Source: Dalbergia cochinchinensis (lineage: Eukaryota > Streptophyta > Magnoliopsida > Fabales > Fabaceae). Taken from it: 64,000 bases of DNA. Made by a program: the position numbers and the translations under genes. Position 1 is the stretch's first letter; each line of letters starts with the position of its first letter. The stretch lies in assembly GCA_031216125.1 (NCBI GenBank), contig CM062377.1, positions 56,908,549 through 56,972,548 on the forward strand, written 5' to 3'. The notes under the pieces were generated by a model. It did not search any database, was not told where the DNA came from, and was given only the letters and a program-made list of their open reading frames with translations. Of the stretch, positions 48,633-59,434 are shown in pieces.

Positions 48633-49032
48633 GTCACAACCAAGGTAGATAAGATTGAGATCTTACTTGGAATCGAACGAGAGATGCAAAATCATAAAAC
48701 GTGGAATCGTAACACGAATAATAAGATCCTACCAGAACTAATATACACATATATATTTCATATAACATGATATAAATAAGCAAAAATAGCCACAACTAAC
48801 ATTCTTAACTTCAATTTAAAATGTAAATAGTTCAAGAGCCATAAGTCATACACTCATTATCCATAAATCATAGCATAAAGTGCAATAAGTCTACAAGTTT
48901 TTGATACCATATAAGCTAAAATCATTAAAGAAGACAACCAAACTTATATAATATCATCTAAACTCTAAAGCAAATCATTAAGATTATGGTCATTATATTC
49001 ATCATCTGCTATCTAGTCCCTAAATCTTCATT

Positions 49033-51310
49033 GCCTCCCAAAAAAGCTCATCAAAGCCATCCTTATCTAGAGGAGGAATCTCCAAATCATCATTAGGGCC
49101 ACCAACTCTACCACCACCTTCTCCAATAGCCAAGTTAAAATCATTTGGGATACGAAATCCTCTAAGCTTTCTAATACATCCTCATTTTCCACAATCCATT
49201 CTTCATTGGAGTCCAAATCATCAAGGTTACACTCAATAGGATTTCTTGATTGCTTCTTCTTAGACAATCTTGAATTGGTCATCATAAAACAGCATTATTC
49301 ATCATTTGTTGCTTCAAATGATTTCACTTCTTTGTATGAACCTAACAATTAACAAATGTAATAGCAATCAACCAATAGCAATTGGAAACTAACCCTAATA
49401 TTCTAAAAGTAAAATATAATACAAATCATAGTTATGGGATAAAACTTAAAATATTTACCATTTCAAAGGCACTCCAATTCCGCTCACATTCTAATGAATT
49501 GCATGTCAAGCTCAACACACGAATAGCAAATCTTTGAAGCTTGAGATGCTCATCCCTATAAAAATCCCACCACTGTACTAGAGTTTTGGTATTGAGGGCG
49601 GTCTTGGCCACTTCCCTACCAAAAAAACTTAGCTCGACTCTTGAAATCTTCAAGTTGAGCATCAATCTTGGTAATTTCAGCTGGATCCCCCATAATTCTT
49701 TCCAAACAATCATATAGTCCTCTTTTAACTTCATATCACTCTTAAATGTAGGACTATAATGTAACTGTGGGTTAAGGTAGTAGTCTGCAGCATGCAATGG
49801 TCTATGGAGTTGGCTATCCCATCTTGCATCAATAATCTCCCATAAAGGCATATAGCGATAAAATAAAAAAATTAAATTTACCTCTAAAGTATTTAAACTA
49901 AACTACATTATGTAGGAATGACAAATTAAATAGTTTACGTCTTTTCAACACCTTGAAAAACATTTTCTATTTTCTCCTTATCACGTAAATGTATCCCATT
50001 GCTAGCTTATCATCTGAATCCATTAAACGCAGCACATGAATAAGAGGATAAATATCCCTTAAGCAAAAGACAATGTCCCTCCAAAATAGTCTATCTAAAA
50101 CAACAGCTTCAATAAACTCCTTATCCCTTGTCTTGGAACATTTACTTGATTTCCATTCATTTGAAGTAAACATTCTTATTAATGCACTCTTCTTCTCACT
50201 AAGGCTACCTAAAGTGAGGTAAGATGTGGCAAAACAAGTCATGCCTGGTCTCACCAAATCTTTTCCTTTAGCATGGTATTGTAATAGGGAAATGAGAGAA
50301 GCCCTTGAATAGATGTAAGTAGTAATTTTTCTTCCCTTGGCAATTGTCTTTTTTTGAAGCTCCAAATTTTTCTCAAAATCCTCTAACATCAAATCAATGC
50401 AATGAGCTGCACAAAGTGTCCAATAAAGCTTCTTCCTTTTTTCCATCAATGTCCCATAGCTTTTGTAGTTTGCTGCATTATCTGTCACAACTTACGCAAC
50501 ATTTTCCTCACCCACCTCTTCAACAACATCATCTATCATCTTAAATATTTTATCAACTATTTTGCAAATATGTGAAGCATCAATAGACTTCAAGAAAACA
50601 GTCCTTTTAGGTCTATTCATTAGAAAATTTAATATAGTTCTTCTCCCTTTATCTGTCCAACCATCTGTCATAATTGTGCAACATGTTTTCTTCTAATGAG
50701 CTGTATGTTCCTCTAACATCTCCATGGTTAAGTCTACACTTTTTTTCAAATATTTAAGTCTCAGCTCAATGTAAGAAGGTAGTTTGAATCCTATTCCATG
50801 CCGAGCAACCTTTTCAAGTATCTTATATTCTTCACTCCTTGCCATATTAAAGGCTATGGCATTATTGTAGAAAAATGAAGCATTTTCTTCACATGCTTCC
50901 TTCCTTAAGTTCTTAAATATAGTGTTAATTATGGCTTAAGTGCTAACTCCTCTTTTCTTGAATTGGTTTGCAGGAGTCTTTACTTCTTTTCCCTTTCTTT
51001 TCTCACCAACTGTAGAATCATCTCATAGTCCATCATTATTTTCTACAAATGCTTCCTCATTACTCCTTGTTTTCATGATCAAATTTTTTGTAAATTAGCC
51101 ACAATATCCCACATTTGTTTTCTTATCTCATCACTAACAACATTACATGCTCCCACATCTTTTTGAGTTTCAGCCAAATGGTGTTTTAATCTATAAACCC
51201 CCCTGTAATCTCCTTAAGATAATATTTAAATTTGATTTTTCTATTATCTCCATCAATAGAAATTCCATGTTTCCAGCCTATATCACTTCTACTTCTAGGT
51301 GCATTCTTAC
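49033..51310 (-). pseudogene. hAT transposase (BED / DUF659 / hAT dimerisation), degenerate
   Basis: Order on the minus strand: a BED-like segment (about 51310-51130: DIGWKHGISIDGDNRK, ITGGF) whose zinc cysteines are lost. Then FFYNNAIAFNMARSEEY and ARHGIGFKLPSY. Then DUF659 (about 50700-50380: CCTIMTDGWTDKGRR, VFLKSIDASHICK, VVTDNAANYKSYG, LCAAHCIDLMLEDFEK). Then 50270-49970 (RPGMTCFATSYLTL) and the dimerisation part (49851-49450: HAADYYLNPQL, LQRFAIRVLSLTCNSLECERNWSAFE). A C-terminal acidic tail follows (49285-49067). Stops include TAA after ENVA in DUF659 and one in TAH*KKTC. Not functional. Confidence 0.85.
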
Positions 51311-51404
51311 GAATTTTTTCCCTCCAACTGAAGCATTCTAAGCAATGCTCCCACTTTCAGACAATGGAGTAGAACCAAAACCTCCATTGCCCCCTACACC
51401 AGCA

Positions 51405-51850
51405 TTATCTGATGACATTTTTCCCTACCCAAACAATACCTAATGCAAAATCCAATGCAAAAATACTCCCAATCAAAAAATTGAAACAATAAGAAAGTAT
51501 ACATTCTAGACAAAGGGAGTAAAAAGCATACATTTTAGGGAAAAGAAACCAAGCAAAAGAAAAGGGAGAGCTCACCTTGTTAGTGAGCTTTGACCGATTT
51601 GAGATGCACGGGAGAGCGGCACCGACCATCACGAGCATAAAGCAGAAGCAGAAAGAGAAAAGAGAGAAAGGGAGATGTGAGTGGCTGTGCAGCGCATAAG
51701 GGGAAGCAGAAGCAGAGAGGTAGAGATCGAAGAGTGGCGGCACGGAGCGGCGGAGGGATCGGTGGAATTGAACTTCAAAGAGAAGGAGAGAGGGATAGCT
51801 GGACAGATCGAGAGTGAGTGAGAAAGGGAGTAAGGAACAATAGGGTTCTC
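51405..51850. other. hAT internal region upstream of the transposase
   Basis: The minus strand is CT-rich (CTCTCTCTTTTC runs), like a leader sequence of the transposase gene. The 112-codon frame here (51743-51405) is low-complexity and not supported as coding. Confidence 0.4.
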
Positions 51851-52566
51851 ATTGGGGCTGATAATGGGTAGAGTTTAGGCCGCTTTTGGGTTGGCTCAGG
51901 GTGGATTGGTCGGCACGCAAGGATCGCCTGATCCTACCGATCTTATGATCTTGCCCGACGATCTCACAGCGAGCGGTGGAGGCAAGTTCTTGTGTGGGAT
52001 CGGGATCGCTGATGCTTGGTAGAAGCGTGGGATCGTGCGATGTCATGATTAAAGTCGCGATCCCAGCTACCTTGGTCACAACGTCCCCAAAGGAGGGCAC
52101 ACGCAGCATAAATGAAAACCAATTTAAAAAAAAAATGAAGCCTCCACCAATTTTATTTATGGATAAAAATTGAAAAACATTTTAATTTACAAAACTGGTC
52201 TTTTGAAGAAGAACTAGTCTTTTGAAGGAGATTTGAATTTAGGATTCTAATTATGATTAGGACAAAATAAAAACTTAATTCCCTTGCACCCCCAATTCGT
52301 TCATATAAATATAGTTACTCTAGAGCTCATCATTCAAATTTATTTATAACATTAAAATATTTGTTTTTCGGCTAAAAGGATGACAATTATTCACAATTAA
52401 GAATAAAAGAAATTGAAAATAAAAAAAATAAAGGAACAAATTTATGACAAAAATGATTTCAGCTTGATAATTGTTGGCTACGTTGACATATCCTTTGGTA
52501 CAATGAGGAACTCAAACCCACATCATTCTTGTAGAAAATGTTTGTGTGTTGGGTTGATTTTAATTA

Positions 52567-53104
52567 GAGTTAATGCTTATTTTAGTCCCTCATTTTTCAC
52601 TCATGAGTCATTTTAGTCCCTGACTTTTAAAATGAGTTAAATTAGTCCCCGATATTACAAAACATAAGTCAAAGTAGTCCCTTATTCCACTTTTATTTAA
52701 TATTTTATCAATTAAATGATGATGTGTAAGGTTAAGTGATATTTTATCATACCATGTGTCATCTGAAGTAGAATAAAGTTTAAAATAACTTATTTTAGTT
52801 TTAAAATTGTACAAAATGAGTAATCATATGACTTAAAATGAATAATTAAATGACTGATTTTTGTATAATTTTAAACATTAAAATAAGTTATTTTAAATTT
52901 TATTCTACTTCAGATGATATATGGTATGTCAAGGTATTACTTAATGTTACCTATCATCATTTAATTGATAGAATATTAAGTAAAAGTGGGTTGAAGAACT
53001 AACATGACTCACATTTTACAATGTCAAGGACTAATTTAACTCATTTTAAAATTCAGGGACCAAAATGACTCTAAAAATTAAGAGACTAAAATAAATATTA
53101 ACTC
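52567..53104. mobile_element. Foldback (near-complete palindrome) element, 538 bp
   Basis: The left half reads, almost base for base, as the reverse complement of the right half, with arms of about 250 bp and a small AT-rich centre near 52835. Ends GAGTTAATGCTTATTTTAG and (reverse complement) GAGTTAATATTTATTTTAG. Target duplication TTTAATTA (52559-52566 and 53105-53112). Repeated TTTTAGTCCCT-type words suggest a Mutator-like MITE. Confidence 0.85.
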
Positions 53105-53539
53105 TTTAATTATTTACAAAGAGATTTTGTTAAGATCCACTTTTTGCACACGACTAAGGGTAGGATAAACTACATAATAAATCCTTACCACTCTGTGAAA
53201 CTTTTGAGAATGGTAAATCATACATCAGTATTGTGAATTGTTTCTTGGATTTAAAAACATTTTTTATTTTTATTGATTTTATTATTTTTTAGTTATTTAT
53301 TTTTTTGTAGGAGACATCTCTTTTTGTTTCACCTAAGCTAATGAAACAAAAAGAAAACAAAACCAAAAACTTCTAGCCCAAAATCTAAAACGAAGACTCT
53401 AGGCCCTAAAAATAAAAGCAAATATCCCAAAAGACAGAAAAGAGAACCCAAACCCCACTTAGCAAAAAAATAAGAAAAAGAATCCAACACAATTAGCCCA
53501 TTGAAAAATAAAATCTGACCAAAACCAACCAAAATAAAA

Positions 53540-55880
53540 TCCTTCTTGGAGGCAACGTTGGAGGATTTTAGGTTCCCCCAAGTTATTATTCGCCTAATTA
53601 TGCATTGTGTCTCTTCATCTCAACTGTCTATCCTTTGGAATGGGGGGAGACTGGACCCATTTACGTCGTCGAGGGGGTTGAGACAAGGTGATCCCATGTC
53701 CCCTTATTTGTTTGTCCTTTGTATGGAAAAACTATCGGCTATGATTCAGGAGGCAGTGAATAGAGGCACATGGAAGCCTGTTCATGTTTCTAGAGGTGAG
53801 CCAGGTATTTCTCATTTACTCTTTATTGATGATGTGTTTCTCTTTTGTAAGGGGAAAAAGTCTCAGGTTCAGGGTGTTATGGATATTATACATAAATTTT
53901 GCACTATGTCAGGATTAAAAGTTAATCTCGATAAATCGAGAGCTATGACCTCACGTCTAATTCCTAATAGGAGGAAAGATGCTTTGTTAAGGCTTACTTC
54001 GGTTAGATTTACTGGCAATTTGGGAAATTACTTGGGTGTTCCTATCCTTCAGGGGCGTGTAACTAAAGCAGCTTTCCATACTATTCTTGAGAAGGTGGAG
54101 AAACGGCTAGCCTCTTAGAAGAAATGTTTACTCAAAAAAGCAGTGCGCCTTTGTTTAGCCAAGTCTGTGTTGGCATCTCTTCCTGTCTACACTATGCAGT
54201 CTTTGTGGCTACCGGAGGGGGTGTGTGATTGTATTGATAGATTTGTGAGGGATTTTATTTGGGGTAATTAGCCAAACCGTTGCGGGTTCCATCCTATCGC
54301 ATGGGAAGTTTTAACTCGTCAAAAGAGTGATGGGGGTCTTGGAATTAGGGGAGCTCGTAACATGAATACGACCTTGCTTGGGAAACTGGTGTGGCTAATT
54401 GAAAATAATTCATCAAAGATTTGGGTTCAAGTCCTACGAGCAAAATATCTCAATCATGACTCTGTCTTTTGCTCCACTCCATCAGGGGCATGCTCCTATA
54501 TATAGAAGGGGATTGGTAAAGCTGCGGTGAAGCTAAAGGATGGATTTCACTTTTCTCTTAGTTTGGGAAATCTCTCCTCATGGTATGATAATTGGTTGGA
54601 TGAGAATCAGGTGGCTTCTATGGTTGATTTCATCCATATTTTAGATTTGGAGCTCCGTATCCGTGATCTTTGGTGGGATAGCTGACGGCACTTTAATATC
54701 TTGAATACCCTTTTACCTGAAGAAATTCGGTACTTCCTAGCATCTCGTTCTTTACCTCATTGGGGTGAGTGTGATGTGGCTTAGGCAGGAAAGCGATGAA
54801 TATTCTTCTGCAAGCGGATATCGATGGTTACTTCGGGATAATGCTTCTAAAGAGGTTGGAGGATCTTGGTCATGGATTTGGAAACTTCGGGTTCCCGAGA
54901 AGTTTAAGTTTTTGAGCTGGCAGCTATATCACTCAACTCTCTCTATTGCAAAATTTAGATTTAATAGGCGTATTGCTCCTTCACCAATTTGTGATAGATA
55001 TGGTCTTGGAGAGGAAGATCTCCTATATTGCCTCTGTGACTGTTATCACTCTCAACTTCTTTAGCTCTAATTGGGTTTTGGCCGGGATCCTCACTTCTTC
55101 ACCCTTCCTTTGCTTGGTTGGGTTAGTGTATATTTGACATTTTCATTTAATTTGCCGTTTGCAATTGCGCTTTGGTGGGTTTGGTGTTGGGGTAATAAAC
55201 AAATTTTTGAGCCGTCCTTGTGGAGGATGGATAAGGTCTTAGCCTTGCTACTTGTGGACATTCATTCTATCCAAATGCACTTGTCATCTAATCAGCATCA
55301 TTCCTTGGTTCCACATGTGGTTCATTGGATTAGGCCGCAATAAGAGGAAGTTAAGTTGAACACTGATGGTAGCCGTTGTGGGTTGTTGATATGGCTCATG
55401 CGGGAATTGGCGGGGTTCTGAGAGACTCCAATGGGTCATGGATTGAGGGATTTTCTAGGTTCCTTGGGGATCATTCTGTTTTATTTACTGAGCTTACGGC
55501 GATCAGAGTTGGCCTTAACAGAGTATGGGACAAAGGCTATCATTTAATGTGGTGTGAAAGTGATTCTCTTAATGCCATCACTTTACTTATGTCCAAATCT
55601 TGGACCAAGCATCATTCTTGTGTTGCTGTTCTCATGGAGCTGTCTCATCTCTTGAATAGAGATTGAGTTGTTTACTTGTCTCATGGGGTTTGAGAGATCA
55701 ATTCTTGTGCTGACAAAATGGCTAAGTTGGGCAGTACCAATGATGATTCAATATGTTTTGGCAAACCCCCCTCCTATTGTACTGCCTCACATTAGTGAGG
55801 ATATATTAGGGAGTGGGTATTTGTGTGGTTAACATTGTTTTTGTTTTCGTTCTTTATTTTCATCCGTAACGAAAAAAAAA
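53540..55880 (+). mobile_element. 5'-truncated LINE (L1-type) with A-tail
   Basis: It begins inside the RT domain. RT landmarks: GLRQGDPMSPYLFVLCMEKLS, LLFIDDVFLFCKG (FIDD catalytic box; the usual FADD) and NYLGVPILQGR. The C-terminal zf-RVT part has SWSWIWKLRVPEKFKFLSWQL. An RNase H-like tail follows (LNTDGSRCG; GGVLRDSNGSWIEGFSRFLG; LWCESDSLNAI-like). Stops occur near 54118, 54270, 54506 and 54682, so it is dead. It ends in nine A residues at about 55872-55880. A short AAATCC word on both sides may be the target duplication. Confidence 0.85.
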
Positions 55881-55895
55881 TCCCTAATTTCTAAA

Positions 55896-56073
55896 GGGTA
55901 ATGATATTTTGACACCCAAAAAATGGGTGTCTGTTCAGACACCCAACAGACACCCACTTTATAACCATTGGATGTGATGGTGGTCCGCACTTATCCTTTT
56001 CATCACATCCAATGATTATAAAGTGGGTGTTTGAACAGACACCCACTTTTTGGGTGTCAAACTAGCATCACTC
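55896..56073. mobile_element. Small Mutator-type MITE, copy 2 (178 bp), exact 9-bp target duplication
   Basis: Ends GGGTAATGATATTTTGACACCC and (reverse complement of right) GAGTGATGCTAGTTTGACACCC. Target duplication ATTTCTAAA (55887-55895 and 56074-56082) is exact and not low-complexity. The interior repeats GGGTGTCTG(T/A)TCAGACACCC on both arms. It landed a few bases after the LINE A-tail. Same family as 29517-29686. Confidence 0.88.
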
Positions 56074-56102
56074 ATTTCTAAATTTGTGACTATACCCCCA
56101 AA

Positions 56103-56258
56103 ATGAAAGCAGGGCAGAAGTTGAAGGATGGAGTGGTGGTGTTGCCTGTCTTCTTCGACGAGGCTCCGGTGAGCTGGACAATGAAGCGCGTGACGACGGC
56201 TCCTTCTAACCTGATGGAGATGCAGCTGTACTTGGGGCTCTGTGATCGGGTTTTCTAG
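56103..56258 (+). other. Short GC-rich open frame of 51 codons, unknown
   Basis: ATG to TAG with no ambiguity, in a locally GC-rich patch (56100-56460). Starts MKAGQKLKDGVVVLP; no family recognised. It may be a fragment of a captured exon or repeat-derived. No promoter or continuation is evident. Confidence 0.2.
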
Positions 56259-56259
56259 C

Positions 56260-57590
56260 GAAGCTTCAAGCGGCTTACAAGGATCTATGCTACGCGGTCT
56301 TCATGGTTGTCGGTGTGTGGTGGTTCAAAAAAGTTGCGACGGCGATAAGAAAGCCCGGTGCGGTTCATCGCTGGGCTTTGCGGTGGTGATTCTGCTGCGA
56401 TGGTAGGGGTTCCAGCGAGTGGCAATGATGCTTGATTCAGGTTGTTTGTGATAGGTTGCTATGCTAGCTTCTCTGATTGCATGCTCTACTGGCTTCTCCG
56501 ATTTTTTTTTTTCTTTTGCTGATATTGGTTTGTGGATTTGGTTTGGCTTGGGTTTGGTTGGCTATGGTGTTGTGATGGGTTTTGGGTGGTTCGAGGAGGT
56601 TGTGTGGTGGTGATGGTGGCTGTGCTGTGATGGCGATTGTGTGATATTTGTGGTGGCTTAGTGGTGATGGAGGTTGTGCGTGCACTGAGGGTCACTGAGG
56701 GTTTAAGGTTTCCGTAGGATGAAATTGGTTCTCCTGTTGTGTTTTCTCTGTTTGTGATTTCCCCAATATTCCCCCTTTGATTTCTGAAAAATGACTATTC
56801 GTGGACTCTTTGACATTAATTTTTGATCGATTGTGTGATTATTCGATTGGGAAAATTATTGTTTCGATTGGCAAAAAATTAGAATTTGAGATTATTGATT
56901 TGATTGAGATTTTTGTTAAAATTTAATTAGGAAACAAAAATTTGATTGAGACTGAATGAAAATAATTTGAATGGTTATGATGTGCTTGACGCTGATAAAA
57001 TTGATTTAAGAAGAGAATAATTTGATTTGACTTTTTTATTTTTTATTTTTCCTTATTTACAAAAGTTGGACTGGGACGACAAAATATGGACAATAACAAT
57101 GTACAAATTAGTTTGGCAACGCAGTTGGGCACCCCCCTTTCCATGGGCAGAGGTTTGAGCCCAAACGTTGGTATTTTAAAATTTTTTTCCAGAATTTCAT
57201 TTCTTCTTCACGTGGGTAGCTCTTGGCTTGCCACATGGCTAGTTTGACTATTTGCCCGTCAGTTCGAACCCAGATTGACCAAATTTGACCGGGACGGTAG
57301 AGTGCGGAACTGATCCGATTACTGAACTGGACCGACCCTGTTTTCAAAACTATGATCTAAACGCGAGTTGTGAGGCATCGATTCGGTGCTTCAAAGTGAT
57401 GTGATGTCAATTTTGTTATCAAGAGATTGGTGAATTCTTGGGTAGTTCCAAGCATGTCTGAAACCACGTGGTGATTAAATCCTAACTATTTAAAATGACA
57501 ATCTAATAGTTATAATCAACTGAAATGAAATTTTATTTTAAAATAAAAATAATTCTGTAATATTTATATTAATACTTTAATATTAAAACA
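56260..57590. other. Spacer without a recognised gene
   Basis: 56330-56700 is rich in GGTGGTGATGG words, which gives artefactual minus-strand frames rich in H, T and P. 57108-57347 holds a minus frame of 79 codons without recognisable motif. Confidence 0.4.
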
Positions 57591-57601
57591 ATTTTTTTGA
57601 A

Positions 57602-58315
57602 GTGTGTTTCCATTTTGCTCTTCTTCTTCCTCTTCCTTCTCTAGCTTGTCAACACCATTTCTACAAACACTCTGACACTACCACCGGTCACTGGCAAGAA
57701 TCGTCCACCTTGCCGCCGGTCACCGTCGCCGCCATCACCGGTCTCGCCCCCTCCCCAATTGCTGCTGTCAAATCACTGTGGTACACGTTCCTTCAACAAC
57801 CCTTAGTCACACCCGCACAAGCCGCCACCTTGGTTCAACCAAGAAGCACAAAGGCTCGACTGTGATAGACCACTCAAAGCAATGACCTCCATTTTTTCTC
57901 TTCCAAGAACAAACGGTCGAGATCCGCAAGCAAGATCCTCCTTTTAAGATCCAAAAACAAACTTTCTCCACACCTTTTTCCATGGGTTTCATCAAGCAGA
58001 TTGAGTACGATCCCAACCGCTCCTCCATGGTGTCCACCGCCTGCTCCGCTTCCGTGCCGCGCCCTTCTAGAAGACTCCTTGCTCCGCCATGGTACAAGTT
58101 GCTCGAAATCGATCCCGCGGCGTGTTCCCGCTCAATTCGATGTTTGCCGCAACATGCAGGAACGACCTCCAAGGACATTTTCTCCCAAACGCAAATATGG
58201 ATCCAAACGCAGGAGCCTTGGCTTTGATCACCTATGCTTAGCAAAAGCTCCGTCTCTGTGTGTGTTATGGGCTTGCTTTCCTTCTGCCTTTTTGAATAAC
58301 TTCCGTTAAATTCTC
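57602..58315 (+). pseudogene. GC-rich segment with a mitochondrial-L2-like motif
   Basis: Within 57982-58030 the plus frame reads SMGFIKQIEYDPNRSS. Plant mitochondrial ribosomal protein L2 has SMGIVExIEYDPNRSS at this point, as I recall it. Upstream and downstream residues do not follow L2 (after RSS comes MVSTACSASV), and a stop lies upstream (about 57879), so this may be a rearranged or truncated gene copy, or an exon joined to unrelated sequence. A 172-codon minus frame covers the same bases but resembles nothing. Composition is clearly above the local AT-rich background. Confidence 0.3.
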
Positions 58316-58629
58316 TATTATTCACAATTTGCTTGCAGTTAAAAAAAATACCTAAATAATAAAGCAGAACAATTATTCCACTTCAGTCAACTCTATTCTA
58401 CTCCGCTTAACTATGTTCAACCGATCCAAACATATGCACAGAGAAGAGGGGGCAGACGGGTCAAAGGGAAAGGAAACAAAAAAAAGAAAAAAAAAGACAA
58501 AATGGACATTTTATCAATTACATTTAATTAAATAACTTCAATCAGCATATGATGCCAAACATTTCGACACTACATAATAAGATGTCCAAAAGATTAATCA
58601 TTTCACACTGATCCAAATGTTAGTCATCG

Positions 58630-59240
58630 TGAAAAAATCACTAGCTATCATCCTATGTATCACAATTATGCAATGATATGTTATGCAATAATATGATAAC
58701 TTATCTCGTGAAATGGACCTTTAATTGCTTCTTTGGAGTCGTAAAACATTAATTTCAATGCAATGTGTGAAATACTTGTACAATGTTATCCAATTAAATG
58801 TTTTCATTTCTAGGATCTTTGGATTAGTGGATTATAAACTCAACCATTTTCACATCACACTGTAAAAACATTTTACTTGAATCCATCAAAATTTGAATCT
58901 TGTAATATCACGAGTAACTATGACACAGCTAGTTTGACAAAATAAATGATTGACATTATAAGAAGTTACAGGTATCAAACTAGTTTGACTAGATACATGA
59001 ATGATATCATAAAATATTACACGTATGAAATTCTAAATGAGCTAAAGAAGGAGAAAAACAAAAAAGAATAGAATAACTTGAAAGAAGATTTCAATTCGAG
59101 ACCTTAAACAGAAAAATTTTAGAAAGAGCTAACAGCATTTGTTTCATTTACTACATTTCGAATGTAACGCCCAACGTTACCGCATCCTGTTAAGAATATA
59201 AGGGGGTAAGTAAAAAAGAGGGCATGTGGTATACAACCTT
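58630..59240. repeat. Unclassified dispersed repeat, copy 2
   Basis: Same-orientation partner of 28410-29050; see that entry for shared words. It reaches TGTAACGCCC at 59164 and ends about 195 bases before the stop codon of the TTM-like gene, so part may lie in its 3'UTR or just downstream. Confidence 0.65.
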
Positions 59241-59434
59241 ATAAAGATTCTAAAACAAAGACTATTTCGTGGTGGATTTAAGATTTAAACTGTGCCATCA
59301 ACCTGTGTTAAATGACCCTAAAAATCTGCCTTCAGAATCTATTTTTAGCTGTCAATGCCTCAACACCTTTCTTAGCAGAAGGGTTGCCACAAAGAATATC
59401 TTGAGTGTAATAGCACTGATTATATGTAGTGGAA

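Larger units (their letters stand above)
48641..52074 (-). mobile_element. hAT DNA transposon, 3,434 bp, with exact 8-bp target duplication
   Basis: The left end CAAGGTAGATAAGATTG and the reverse complement of the right end CAAGGTAGCTGGGATCG give TIRs of 8 perfect bases plus scattered matches. The target duplication GTCACAAC is exact (48633-48640 and 52075-52082). Both ends carry repeated GATC, GGATCG and GAATCG words, as expected of subterminal transposase-binding repeats. The interior encodes a decayed hAT transposase on the minus strand. Confidence 0.9.

Noticed and set aside
57807..58325. 172-codon minus frame
   Set aside because: It overlaps the plus-strand L2-like segment, matches no family and probably reflects the locally low AT content.
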